In this document: positions 50,529 through 61,261 of the stretch, one piece after another
Layout: each line of letters begins with the position of its first letter
Position numbering within the stretch: position 1 is the stretch's first letter
Origin: Poa pratensis
Taxonomy: Eukaryota > Streptophyta > Magnoliopsida > Poales > Poaceae
Direction: 5' to 3'
DNA length: 64,000 bases
Assembly: GCA_947311845.1 (NCBI GenBank)
Contig: CAMZMU010000062.1
Span: 52,015,365-52,079,364, forward strand
Position numbers and translations under genes: made by a program
Notes under the pieces: model-generated
The model's input: only the letters and a program-made list of their open reading frames with translations
Databases searched by the model: none
Told to the model about the DNA's origin: nothing

Positions 50529-51847
50529 CTAAGCATAGAAACGGCGCAGCTGCGCAACGTTCCAAGGATTATGTGAGAGTTCGCCCGTCTTTGCGTGCTT
50601 CAGTCTGTACGCTCCACCGCCAATGACCTCGGTGATGATAAAAGGTCCCTCCCATGGCGAAGCAAGTTTGTGCACCTTCTTTTGCTTCAGTCGAAGCACC
50701 AGGTCACCAACCTTGAAGGACCTGGTACGCAGTCGACGGCTGTGATAGTTGCATAGATCCTGCTGGTAGACAGCTGTGCGTGCTAGCGCCGTGTTGCGTG
50801 CTTCTTCGAGCAAGTCGACTGCATCTTCGAGTGTTTCATCTGCATCTTTTTCATTGTATGCTTCGACTCTTGGTGCATTGAACCTTACGTCCGATGGCAG
50901 GATTGCCTCTGCGCCGTAGACCATGAATAATGGGGTAAATTGTGTTGAGGCATTGGGAGTTGTGCGTAAGCTCCATAGCACAGATGGAAGTTCTTCGACC
51001 CAAGCACCCGCTGCTCTTTTGAGTGGGACCAGGAGGCGTTTCTTGATTCCATTCGTCACAAGCCCATTGGCTTTTTCGACTTGGCCATTTGACTGCGGGT
51101 GTGCCACGGATGCATAGTTGATCGTGATATCTTGCTCTTTGCAGAAAGTTCGGAATTCTTCAGCCGTGAAGTTTGTACCGTTATCAGTGATGATGCTACT
51201 TGACACACCAAAGCGGTATATGATGGATTTTATGAAATTGACTACTGTAGTGGCAATCGAACTTGTGATAGGGACTGCTTCAATCCACTTGGTGAACTTG
51301 TCGACTGCCACCAGAAGGTGAGTATGCCCTCCATGGGAGGATTTTTTGAGTGGCCCAACCATATCAAGCCCCCACTGGGCGGGGATTTTTGATGATTTGC
51401 CACACTTTTCATCTGATATTTGATTATTTGCCCTGTGACCACCACATGTCAGTGACACATGGTGTGGCAAATGGTCAAATTGCAAAATAAAGTGTGGAAA
51501 ATCATCAAATTCCCCACTGGGTGAAGGGACATGCCAATGGTATTGTCTTCAACGCCGATGCGGGTGCGTGCGGCTTTGTGGCGAATTTTTGACAGCCGAT
51601 GCACCTTTTGACTATGTCCTCCGCGTCTTTGAGTGCTGTGGGCCAGTAGAAGCCTGCGCGAAAGGCTTTGGCTACGAGTGATCGACTGCTGGCATGGTGC
51701 CCACAAGTACCTGCATGAATATCACGAAGGATGGCTTGGCCATCTTCAAATGCTATATATGCAACGTTGGAACATACCTGATACGCTGCGTTTGTACAGT
51801 TCACCGTTGATGACAGTGTATGCTTTAGATCGTCGAGTGACGCGTCT
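50529..51847 (-). pseudogene. GYP2 integrase, interrupted by a MITE
   Basis: The zinc-binding region (CGHHASS..CIGC) and linker read from about 51804 to the MITE at 51515. The catalytic core resumes after 51381 with QWGLDMVGPL (first Asp), IITDNGTNF (second Asp) and the region of the catalytic Glu, and the tail LKQKKVHKLASPWEGP runs to a stop at 50529. The core-plus-tail frame is open for over 270 codons, better kept than in GYP1. The 135 bp insertion just before the first catalytic Asp breaks the protein. Confidence 0.85.
51381..51515. mobile_element. Mutator-type MITE, about 135 bp, in GYP2 integrase
   Basis: Ends GGGGATTTTTGATGATTTGC and (minus) GGGGAATTTGATGATTTTCC continue as inverted repeats for about 28 bp (CCACACTTT on both). 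The host word CCCCACTGGG is present on both sides (51370-51379 and 51512-51521), so a target duplication of 7-10 bp is likely; its edge overlaps the G/C run of the TIR. GYP1 lacks the insertion at the matching place (5050). Confidence 0.85.
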
Positions 51848-53242
51848 TCACTCTGTTATGACTTCAGGTACCTCGCCGCGGAGTATGTATGCGAGGAAAG
51901 GCTGAGTCCAAGTTGGCTCAATGAGGAGTACCTCGACTGGCGGGTCCTCTGTGCTAGGTGATTTGCTCTTGGCTGCTGCAGCTGATGTAGGAGTTGTTCG
52001 TTTTTTCTTGATGGACCTGTGCTCGATGCGCTCGAAGAAGACACCAGGTGGAACTGGTGCTTTGGTCGCACCAATGTTGGCTAGCTTATCTGCTTCTTCA
52101 TTGCTCTCACGCCCTATGTGCCGCAACTCGCAGCCTTCGAAGCTGCCCTCCATGATGTTGTACAAGTCTCGGTAGGCGATCATATTATCTGTGATTGCAT
52201 CGCAGGCCTTCATTGTTTGTTGCACCACAAGATTCGAGTCACCGTAGATCATCAGTCGAGTGCACCCGAGGGCTTTGGCCATCCTCATGCCATGGATCAG
52301 GGCCTCATACTCCGCTTCGTTATTTGATGGGAACTCGAACCCCATTTGCAGGATGTAGCGGAGCTTGTCGCCTTTTGGTGATATGAGGATGACACCTGCG
52401 CCTGCGCTTTCATTTTTCTTTGAGCCGTCGAAGTACATAGTCCATGAGTTGGACACATCTGGCGCTCCTGGGAGCTGAGCTTCAATCCACTCGGTGTGGA
52501 AGTCAGGTAAAACTTGTGCTTTGATGGCCTTCGGGTAATCATACTTGATGTCTCGCGGTGCTAGCTCGATGAGCCATTTTGCGACTCGCCCAGTTGCGTT
52601 GGGGTTTGTGAGGATGTCCCCGATCCCTGAGGTGCTGATTACAGTGATCGGGTGCTCGGAGAAGTAATGCGTCAGCTTCCTTGAGGACATGAACACGGCG
52701 TAGGCCAGCTTTTGATAGTGCGGGTACCGCTGCTTTGATATGGAGAGCACTTCACTCAAGTAATAGACTGGACGTTGTATGCTTTGGGTGTGTCCATCCT
52801 CCCTTCGTTCGACTACCAGTACGGTGCTTACTACCCTGTTAGTTGCAGAGACATATAGGTACAGTGGCTCGCGTTCCCTTGGTGCGACGAGGATTGGAGG
52901 GCTTGTGAGGACTCGCTTGAGGTCCGTGAAGGCTGTTTCGGCTTCTTGTGTCCACTCGAATTTGTCTGCTTTCTTCATCAGTCGATAGAACGGGAGTGCT
53001 TTTTCGCCCAATTTGCTAATGAATCGACTGAGTGCTGCTACTCGACCCGCCAATTTTTGCACGTCATGGAGCTTTGAAGGACTTTGCTTTGTCAAGATGG
53101 CCTGTATTTTCTCCGGGTCTGCTTCGATTCCTCGAGCCGAGACTAGATACCCGAGGAGTTGCCCGGCTGGCACGCCGAACGTGCACTTCTTCGGGTTGAG
53201 CTTGATGTGGAAGCGTTTGAGGTTTGCGAACGTCTCTCGCAA
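51848..53242 (-). CDS. GYP2 RT C-terminal part and RNase H, open frame
   Basis: A 464-codon frame carries the RT palm/thumb end (FGVPAGQLLGYLVSARGIEA, GEKALPFYRLMKKADKFEW) and the connection (YAVFMSSRKLTHYFSEHPI). It then carries RNase H with acidic residues in MYFDGSKKNE, NEAEYEALIHGM, MIYGDSNLVV and ESNEEADKLA. The YVDD box (VQVYVDDIVITT) is just upstream at about 53270-53300, separated by a frame change near 53325. This is the best preserved catalytic stretch in the window, though not a complete pol. Confidence 0.85.
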   Translation of the reverse strand: MRETFANLKRFHIKLNPKKCTFGVPAGQLLGYLVSARGIEADPEKIQAILTKQSPSKLHDVQKLAGRVAALSRFISKLGEKALPFYRLMKKADKFEWTQEAETAFTDLKRVLTSPPILVAPREREPLYLYVSATNRVVSTVLVVERREDGHTQSIQRPVYYLSEVLSISKQRYPHYQKLAYAVFMSSRKLTHYFSEHPITVISTSGIGDILTNPNATGRVAKWLIELAPRDIKYDYPKAIKAQVLPDFHTEWIEAQLPGAPDVSNSWTMYFDGSKKNESAGAGVILISPKGDKLRYILQMGFEFPSNNEAEYEALIHGMRMAKALGCTRLMIYGDSNLVVQQTMKACDAITDNMIAYRDLYNIMEGSFEGCELRHIGRESNEEADKLANIGATKAPVPPGVFFERIEHRSIKKKRTTPTSAAAAKSKSPSTEDPPVEVLLIEPTWTQPFLAYILRGEVPEVITE

Positions 53243-53817
53243 GTCATCGAGTAGTGTGTTTTCCTCCCTTGTTGTGATGACAATGTCATCTACATAGACC
53301 TGGACGTTTCGCCCAATTTGCTTCTTGTGTCAATCTTGCATCATGCGCTGGTAGGTTGCGCCTGCGTTCTTGAGCCCGAAAGACATTGTGGTATAGCAGT
53401 AGACCCCGAGTGGGGTTATGAACGCCGTTTTCTCTTCATCCTCTTCCTTCATCCTTATCTGGTGGTAACCCGAGTAAGCATCCAGGAAGGACAAGCGAGC
53501 GCACCGGCGGTGGAGTCGATGATCTGGTCGATTCTAGGTAGTGGAAAGTGATCCTTTGGACAGCACTTATTGAGTGCTGTAAAATCTACGCACATCCGAA
53601 GGATATCTGTGTGCTTCTTCTCTACGAGTACGGGGTTAGCCACCCATTGTGACTTCTTGATTTCTCTAATGAAACCTGCTGCGAGTAGCCTGTCGACTTC
53701 GGCTTCGACTGCGGTTCTTTTTGGGCCAGATATGCGGCGCATTGTTTGCTTGACTGGTTTAGCATCTGGAAACAATTGGAGAGAGTGCTCGGCGAATTCC
53801 GTGGGAATACCTGGCAT
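53243..53817 (-). pseudogene. GYP2 RT N-terminal part
   Basis: MPGIPTEFAEHSLQLFPDAK through RMCVDFTALNKCCPKDHFPL and DQIIDSTAGALACPSW, then frame changes near 53470 and 53325 before and after the PFGLKNAGATY-type block and YVDD box. Confidence 0.8.
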
Positions 53818-53880
53818 GTCAGCTGGACACCATGCAAATATATCCCAGTTCTCACGGAGGAATTCGACGAGCGCGCTTTC

Positions 53881-54516
53881 CTATGCGATAGGCAGACTCG
53901 ACGAGACATTGACTGTCTTGGTCGGGTCAGTCGGGTGCACCTGATGCGATCTTGTGTCATTGGTGGCATTGAATGCTCTGTCGACTGCCACTTTTTTGTG
54001 TTCTGGCATAAGTGTTCGATCGTTGGAGACCACTAGATCAGCGAGTGTTGCTTCCATGCCAAACATCTCAGAGATTTTGCTGAATTCTTGGTCGCAAGAG
54101 TCAGACTTTTGGAAGTTCCCCTTGACTGTGATTACTCCTTTTGGTCCAGGCATCTTCAGCTGGAGGTATGCGTAATGTGGCACCGCCATGAATCGAGCGA
54201 ACGTCGGGCGTCCAAGTATAGCATGGTATTGTGACTTCCAGTCGACAACTTCGAACTCAATCGATTCTGTCCTGAAGTGGTTCTTGTCCCCAAACGTTAC
54301 GTCGAGTTGTATGGTGCCTTCTGGGCTTATTGCTTTGCCTGGGACAATACCGTGAAAGGTATTTGAGGACCTTGGCAGGTTTTTGACTGACCTGTTCATT
54401 TTGCGGAGCGTATCTACGAAGATGATGTTTATGCCACTGCCACCGTCCATGAATACCTTGGACATGGCGTAGCCTCCAATTTGCGCGTCGAGTACCAGAG
54501 CAGAGTTCCCGGACAA
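53881..54516 (-). CDS. GYP2 aspartic protease region
   Basis: A 211-codon open frame. The active-site loop VFMDGGSGINIIFVDTLRKM is intact near the N-terminus, followed by FHGIVPGKAISPEGTIQLDV and YHAILGRPTFARFMAVPHYA. It matches the frameshifted GYP1 region 9021-9659 and the LTR-B protease. The stop at 53881 falls at the same place as in GYP1, so protease and RT may be separated by a shared stop in this family, unless pol is expressed from another frame. Confidence 0.8.
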   Translation of the reverse strand: MSGNSALVLDAQIGGYAMSKVFMDGGSGINIIFVDTLRKMNRSVKNLPRSSNTFHGIVPGKAISPEGTIQLDVTFGDKNHFRTESIEFEVVDWKSQYHAILGRPTFARFMAVPHYAYLQLKMPGPKGVITVKGNFQKSDSCDQEFSKISEMFGMEATLADLVVSNDRTLMPEHKKVAVDRAFNATNDTRSHQVHPTDPTKTVNVSSSLPIA

Positions 54517-55186
54517 ACAACCGACGGAGGGTGGTCCTCTCTGCTGAATCTTATTGCGGTTTCAGAACCCTTCAAGAATTCAGTTACAGTGGGAGGCGAC
54601 ATGACCGCCATGTTTACTTGTCGAGTGCGAAGTTTTTGCTCCCTGTTGGAAGGGCGACCTTTCTGTATCATGTACATCTGCCCTTAGGGCGGAGGGTACT
54701 GTGGTTCGTCCACCCGAGGTATGTGCTGTATGGCACCCGCGAGATTTCCGCCTGCGGCAGGCTGTGGTGGTGGAGGTGGTGCCATCAGCACAGGCATATT
54801 ATTTGGCTGAGGCACGGGTGCGGGTGCTTGTGTGGCTGCTGCCTTTCTGAGATTTACGTAATCAGTCGTCATTTGGTCGAACTCCCTGCAGTTTCTCATC
54901 GAGTGATTGGAGCGCCTTCGGTCATCTCTGTACGAGTCTCTGCGGCTTCGACTGCCGCTTTCATGATTGTCACGGGGTGAGGACCCGCGTGTGGTGCGCG
55001 CCATATCTTCTCCGTCTGCCCACTCAGTCGCGGTCATCAAGAGGTTAGCCACAGAGGTTGGCTTTTTGCGACCAAGTGCTTCTTTGAGGTCCCGCCTAGC
55101 GAGTCCCATTATGAAAGCGTCCATGGCCATATCTTCTGAAATTACTCCGACTGAGTTACGTATCTCAGTCCATCGTCTGATGTATG
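54517..55186 (-). pseudogene. GYP2 gag C-terminal part, cut by ATH-C
   Basis: Reads SYIRRWTEIRNSVGVISEDM, MDAFIMGLARRDLKEALGRK, then an Arg/Asp-rich patch and HSMRNCREF and the Pro-rich PPPPPQPAAGG linker. Relative to GYP1 a segment of about 160 bp (10085-10345 region) is deleted, and a frame change near 54685 precedes the protease. The gag frame ends at 55186 where ATH-C begins. Confidence 0.75.
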
Positions 55187-55597
55187 ACTGATGCATATAA
55201 AATGCATACATGAACTTTGCACTTTAATTGCTTATATTACAATCATATTTGCATCATATAAGGGTTATATCAATGTTTTATAATGATTTTTGGGAATATT
55301 CATTTATTTCCTATTTTTATGGAATTAACCCTGCACAGGCAGAAAACCCCGTTTTCTTATTTTAATGTTTCAGAGGACCCAAACGTTAACGAAATCACCT
55401 GGAAATTTACGGACGTCAATATTTGGAAGGAAGAAGACCTGTGGGCGAAAGAAACGAACAAGCGGAGGCCCGAGGCCCAAACGGGGGTGTCCCACGCGGC
55501 CAGGTACTGTGGCCGCGTGGGGCCCACTCGTTTGGCCCTCGTGGCTCCGTTGCCGTCGATCTTCGCTCCACCGACATAGTCTTGACCTAAAAACGAC

Positions 55598-55608
55598 TAT
55601 AAAAAAGG
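55598..55608 (+). promoter_or_regulatory. Probable TATA box of the ATH-C LTR
   Basis: TATAAAAAAGG in CGACTATAAAAAAGGTCCCC, in the LTR upstream of a typical leader. The 3' LTR copy starts at the window edge. Confidence 0.5.
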
Positions 55609-56499
55609 TCCCCCGATGTTCTCTGGAAGGAGCGCCGCACAAACACAGAAACACCGAAACGGAGATCAGGAGCTGCAGATTGGAGGGGGAAAACTCCGGC
55701 AGCGACTTCTCCACCGTCTCCATGATGAAGAGGGAGTAGTCCACCTCTGGACTATGGGTTTGTGGAAGTAACTTATGTATCTCTCCTCTCTTGAGCTTCA
55801 CTAATTAGCACCGTATGAGCTGTTGAACATGATTACGGTCACCGTTGTAATACCTTTGTGGTGGATCTTTATGAGTTAATATATGTTTGAGATTGCAATG
55901 TTTGTTTCAGTTATGAGTATAGATGCATATTATGTACCCCGTTCTTATCTACTTGTTTTGATCAAGCATGTTTATGAGAGCGTGTGTGGGGGAACGTGTG
56001 CATTAGTTAGAGTAACGGGGGGTGGCTAGTGCAGTGAACGTGAGAGAAAGTTCTGCGATCCACTTTGGTATCTTTACCTTACTTTGTTGCCTAACTAGGG
56101 ATAAACTAAAATACCATGCTACGGGGATGTGGGCGTGACCATTGCCACTACTCCATGACTAGATCTAGCATGTTCTTATTTTCACTTCATGTCGTGATAC
56201 TTAATGATACACTCTGAGTTATCTTAATTACTGAGGTGTTATGATTTAGTTCGCATCTTGGTGGAGTATAAGAGAGTTTAATAACCAAAAGATCTTTATG
56301 TTAGGACGTGATGCCCATATATTTAAGTAACTTGTTATCAAACCCTGTGTTGCAATCTCATATGTTAACTTTGTGTGTTCCATTGTCTACCACTTTATAA
56401 AAAGAGAGTGCATTTGTGAAACCATGAACCCCAGTCCATTTTTAATTATAAGAAACACCTTTCCAACACCATATACCATTTTTCTATTTTCAGCCATCA

Positions 56500-59346
56500 T
56501 CTATTATATTATTAAAACAACAAACAATCAACAGTGGAGATTTGTCGTGCTAAAATTAAGAAGTATTAACGGCGCAGATTTATCATGTACGCATGTCCAA
56601 CTTAAAAAGGAAACCGATCCAATCTACCGTGCTTAACAAGGTTGCATAATATCTGGACTCTTTCTAGGTTTTCCTATTATAATACGACTGCTAGCCTTGC
56701 CAAAAGAATTTAGGACTGCTAGCATGCTAGCAATCAATCGATATATGGTGGATTGGCCTTTCTTTGTCGCAGCATAATCGGCCGCCTACAAAACGCGCGA
56801 CGGACGGCCGGGCAGCCCGACGAGACGAAGCTCGACGAACCGCCCTCTCGGCTCTCGGCTCGCAGCACACATCGGATAGGAGGCCGTCAACAAGGGACAC
56901 TCGACCAGCGACGTCGGTCTAAAAAGTCTGCAAGCCACGCCGACGAGATGGATCGGAGATCTCCCGTCCTATACTCGCGGGAGACATGGGAGATGAGCTT
57001 CTAATTTTCTCTAATTGGAGCTGCCGGATAGCTGCTCACAGCCGTCGAGGCATCAAGGTTAGTAGACCGATAGATGAAGATCTAACGCTGATTGTAAACT
57101 ACGACGCTGCCGGCCGCCGGCGATGTTGCAGGAGCTAGATGCATTGCATGCGGACGATGTCGCTGATGCCGGAGGGTTCAATGTACGTGAAGAATTTCGG
57201 TTTTCATGTTCGGAACCAATCGCCCAGATGGCCAGATGGCTAGATGGATGCTTCAAATATAGATCGAACTATTTATGCAAAAAATTAGCAGGCAGAGTCA
57301 TCAGATTTCATCTCATACACTGTTATAACGCCGGTAGATGCTGAGCCGATCGACTGCCATGCGCCGGAGTGCCGCACCAAAGTCCCGGGCCATGTCGCAA
57401 CTCGCAAGCTCCAGCCTGTAGAGGTACGAATCGATGTACTTCAACTATCCTAACGATTTAAGCTGTGATCGTGTTAGCTGCTTCGGGAAGATGACAAAGA
57501 ACTAACATATCATTGTGTGCAGTGTGCCACCGTTGTGTACTACTCTTGGATGGATTCAGCAAGAAGGAGACTTTCAGCAAGAAGGAGATTTTCAGAAAGA
57601 AACAGCTAGAGCGACCCGACGGCAAGATTGGTGAATAGTAGCTTGCACGAGCTCATGGATGGATTCATGCCTCCAGTACAACTCTTGGAAGGATGGATTC
57701 AAGATGGAGCTGATAAAATCTCTGCATCCATGAAAGGACCAGATGGAGAGCTCGAAAGTAAAATTAAGGTTCCCTTTTGCTTAATATTTACTGTGTTACT
57801 TTCTGATTTATTATAGAAAGGAACTTCCCTACTGCAAGGAGTCATGGTGGGCGAACAACAGACACTGTAGTCTGTAAAAGATGTGTCAAAGCTAATATTT
57901 TTCACCACTAAATGCTGTCGGTAGTTCAAACAATATGGGGCCTCAAGTTCAAGACTTTGGACTAGATGGTACAACAAAGCCTAGGTGCCACATAGCAATT
58001 TCTAACTGGTCTTTGAAACCTGGATCTACAGATTTACTTGCAGATGGCTCAGTGCCATCTACAACCGTTATTTTTGGCCACACAGCTCACTGCTACTTCC
58101 TCTTGCACCGCAAAACAGTACCTAATGCTTACTGCCTTACCTTCTAAAAAAATAGCTTAGTGTTTCAGTCATGTAAATCATTAATATATTTTTTAAGTTT
58201 AGTTGGTATTCATTTCGGTTGGGGTCAGATCCATTTGGATAAGGGTTTGCAGAATACATGACAATAGAATTTCAGTACAATCTAAAGGGGCGGATGTCAG
58301 GTAAATTTTACTTCTTGATTTTTATTCATGTCTGCTCAAAACAATAGGTCTGTTGTTAGTGGATTTTGCGTTACAAACAATATATATTTATTGGTAGTGA
58401 GTGTCTAATAAACACACGAGAAAGGATAAGAGGGGGGAAGTATTGAGAATTTTTTATAAAGTAATCAGAGTAGAAAACGTTAACATTCTGTAATTATTTT
58501 CTTTTACAAAAGAGATGCTGGACGACAATTAGGGATGCACAGATTATAGGGATAGGAAATTATATTCAATTAGGGGAGGTAAAGGTTTTCGTAAATTATT
58601 GCCAGAGAAAAAGACATTATGGACAATACTTAAAAACTTGATGGTACAACTTGACTAATGCCGAAATAGTGTAAAAGATAGGCTATGACTTACATTAATT
58701 AGGGACAACAATATTGCCGGACTAATAGAACAAATATATAGCATATTATTTAAATTCCATTGATGATGGTACAACTTAACTAATGCAGAATACACGATAA
58801 TAGGAGTTTCAGGGACACTCACATAAACAAAAAGAAAAACTAAACAGATCTACCCAGGAATTAATTCATCCATCCATATTTGATTTCTAACCTTGGATAA
58901 TTTACCCATTCAAGGAAATTTCATATATCTTGGTTTGTGTCGGTGACTCTACTAGATATTATGATTTATAGATGATTGATCGATCAAGGAGCATAATACG
59001 TAAGTGAAGTCCGTAATATTACATGACATGGCGAAATCACTCCACGAACATCGAGACAAAATTGTCTGATGGTGTTTGAAACAATTAAAAAAAATGGGAT
59101 AGTCCACTACGGCATAAGAGTACTTGGACACCTAAAGGTATTCCAGTTTTGCATTTTTTAATTTGTACATTAGAGTAGATTCGAACGCGGAAGTAGTTGG
59201 AAGATTAACAAAATGTGTATCCTACATTCTTATTTATATACTTTAAATTGTTTTAAAATGTAGTATCCAAAAGAAAAATGATACATTAGATAAATATTTT
59301 CGTTATATCAACACTAGCCGCGCAATTGTGCGGGCCACCCAGCTAG
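56500..59346 (+). mobile_element. Non-autonomous Helitron, 2.85 kb, inside the ATH-C LTR
   Basis: Begins TCTATTATATTATTAAAACA after A (56499) and ends CTAG before T (59347), the A|T insertion rule of Helitrons. A 3' hairpin CCGCGCAATTGTGCGG (59318-59333) sits ten bases before the CTAG end. No terminal inverted repeat or target duplication is present, as expected. No Rep/helicase gene lies inside. Gene-like pieces at 56750-58140 were probably captured, but no family was recognised. Confidence 0.85.
57120..57800 (+). other. Gene-like captured segments within the Helitron
   Basis: Open stretches such as ATG..LQELDALHADDVADAGGFNV (57123) and SLHELMDGFMPPVQLLEGWI (57640), with intron-like borders (GAGGTACGAATC at 57421, GTGCAGTG at 57520), suggest exons. 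A tandem CAGCAAGAAGGAGA occurs at 57560-57590. The source gene was not recognised. Confidence 0.35.
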
Positions 59347-59742
59347 TTAAATCTGAAAATACAAAAATATTTTTCATCTTGCATACATCATTCAAAAACC
59401 CAAAAATATAATTTATCATTGCATCCACCATCATTGCATATTTATTTCTTGTTTGCATTGCATAACTATCCTGATATCATTCTTACACCTTGTGCTTGAC
59501 AACCACAGGTGAGGTTGAGGACCAAAACATCTAACCTTGTTTTGTAGGTAACCAAAAGAAGGATAAGAAGATAAATCTACCACTTCAGATTCCCCGAGAG
59601 TTCGATATTAAACCCTCGAGTCACCCCTCGTGGGGAAAACTGTCTTCCACTTACTATACACTCTGCACTTGGAGTCTCAACCTAATCCCGTTTATTTTGC
59701 AGGTATCAAAGCCTTGCTCTTCGGGACCATCAAGACGTTTTC

Positions 59743-59760
59743 TGGCGCCGTTGCCGGGGA
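59743..59760 (+). other. ATH-C primer-binding site
   Basis: TGGCGCCGTTGCCGGGGA, the common primer site of Athila-like grass elements. Confidence 0.85.
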
Positions 59761-60014
59761 ATCGTAGCTGAGAGATTTATCCAAGGGTGTGCATCATCGC
59801 ATTCATCTCACAACAAAGTCAACGTCACCAACTTGTGCTAACACCTAAGCTTGGGGAGGTTGCACCTACGTGAGCACCATCTTATCCATCTTTACTTACA
59901 AAGCAATTTATTTGTTTTGTTAGTGTCATTGCATATCATATCATATTTATTTCAGTTTTGCATAAAAAATTAAAAATACCAAAAAAAACTTGCTAAAATG
60001 AATCCTAGTGCTGA

Positions 60015-60920
60015 ATGAACAACTTTGGTCAATACTATGGAGAGTCATTGATGGATGCTTGGTATAGAATTAAGGACACTAGTAAAAATGGTGTCATTAA
60101 ATATACTCCTGCCACTGTGATAAGAAACTTCTATAAAGGTATAGATGGCTGGTCGAAATGTTTTCTAGACTCATTGACTAGTGGAAAATTTGCTTCTGGA
60201 AATCCCTCACATGCTAATAATTTGATGGAAAATTTATTTGGGAATTCTATAGAATCCAAATATGAAACTGGGATCAAACAACTAAAAGCTTCTATGGATA
60301 GGTCAACTTTATGTCTACAAACTTATGTGGAGGACTATCCTACTAAAAATGATTTGCATTCATTTATCCTTCATACCAAGTCTAGGATGAAAAAGACAAA
60401 TAACACTCTTTCTGGAATCTCTTTGAAAATGGAAACAATATTGAACTATGCCAAGTCTAAAAAGAAGTTGACTAGGGAATTGAATGAAAGAATATCTTCT
60501 ATGCTGGAACCTTTAGATAGGGATATTAAGAATCATGTTGAAGAGGAGGATGACCTCCAAATAGCCTTGAATCTTGCTTTAAAGAAAAGGAATGAGAATC
60601 TTGCTTGGGAAGAAGTTGAGGAAGTTAAAATGCTTAATGAAGTCAAGGATCCTTTGCTTGACTTAGAAAATTGTAGCTTGCATGAATTAATATCTATCTT
60701 ACAAAAATTTGCAAGTGATCCTTCCATCAACACTAACCAAGCAGGTTTTGGTTCTTATATTGCTAATCATGTCTTGAAAGAAAAGATTGCTAGGTACAAC
60801 CAAGAGGCTATGATACCACCTAAGCTTGGGGATATGTGGATACCTAAGGTACTAGTAACTATTGGAAAAGAGACACACCATGCCATACTTGATCTAGGAT
60901 CTAGTGTCTGTTTTATCTAA
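60015..60920 (+). pseudogene. ATH-C gag (truncated) with protease start
   Basis: A 301-codon frame: an N-terminal helical region (NFYKGIDGWSKCFLDSLTSG, HANNLMENLFGN), a long coiled-coil part (ELNERISSMLEPLDRDIKNH), and then the protease entry IPKVLVTIGKETHHAILDLG SSV, where the expected catalytic Asp is in ILDLGSSV. The frame then ends by a one-base shift at 60918. It is shorter than typical Athila gag (often 600 codons or more), so much of the N-terminal gag is missing. Confidence 0.7.
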
Positions 60921-61261
60921 AGAACTATATGAAGTGCTTGAATTGAAAAATCTTGAAAAATGCTCTATTGAACTAGCACTTGCTGATGACTCTATTAAAC
61001 ATGCTTTGGGAAAAGTAAGTGATGTTATGGTAGAGTTACATATGACTTTTGTGCCTGTGGATTTTCTAATCATGGACATGGGGATAAAACCTCTAGTCCT
61101 ATTATTCTTGGAAGACCTTTTCTTCGTACCACAGGTGCTATCATTGATTCAAAGGAAGGGAATGTAAAGTTTCAGTTTCCACACAAGAAGTGCATGGAAC
61201 ACTTTCCAAGGAAGAGGGAACCACCAAAGTTCAAGCTCCCTCATGAGCTTCGTCCACAATA
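60904..61261 (+). pseudogene. ATH-C protease remainder, two frames
   Basis: LSKELYEVLELKNLEKCSIE, LALADDSIKHALGKVSDVMV and FVPVDFLIMDMG match the Athila protease/linker pattern. After another frame change near 61090, ILGRPFLRTTGAIIDSKEGN and KFQFPHKKCMEHFPRKREPP follow, and the ORF ends at 61261. RT does not follow. Confidence 0.75.

Larger units (their letters stand above)
50479..55186 (-). mobile_element. GYP2: second copy of the GYP1 family, partial
   Basis: From ACCTGCAGCCATCCGACATA (50480) to GATGTATGAC (55186) this is collinear with 4188-10618 of GYP1 at high identity, without the LINE insertion. It carries integrase, RNase H, RT, protease and the C-terminal part of gag. On the left it lacks the PPT-like repeats, antisense gene and 3' LTR. 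On the right it is interrupted by ATH-C, so the rest of gag and its 5' LTR may lie beyond the window. Confidence 0.9.
55187..59732 (+). repeat. ATH-C 5' LTR (about 1.7 kb without the Helitron)
   Basis: Starts TGATGCATATAAAATGCATA and ends near GGGACCATCA. Right edge uncertain by some ten bases because the gap to the primer site is unusual and the 3' LTR end is not visible. A TATA-like TATAAAAAAGG is at 55598. Confidence 0.65.

Noticed and set aside
55370..55801. 143-codon minus frame in the ATH-C LTR
   Set aside because: LTR leader sequence, no motif, opposite to element transcription.
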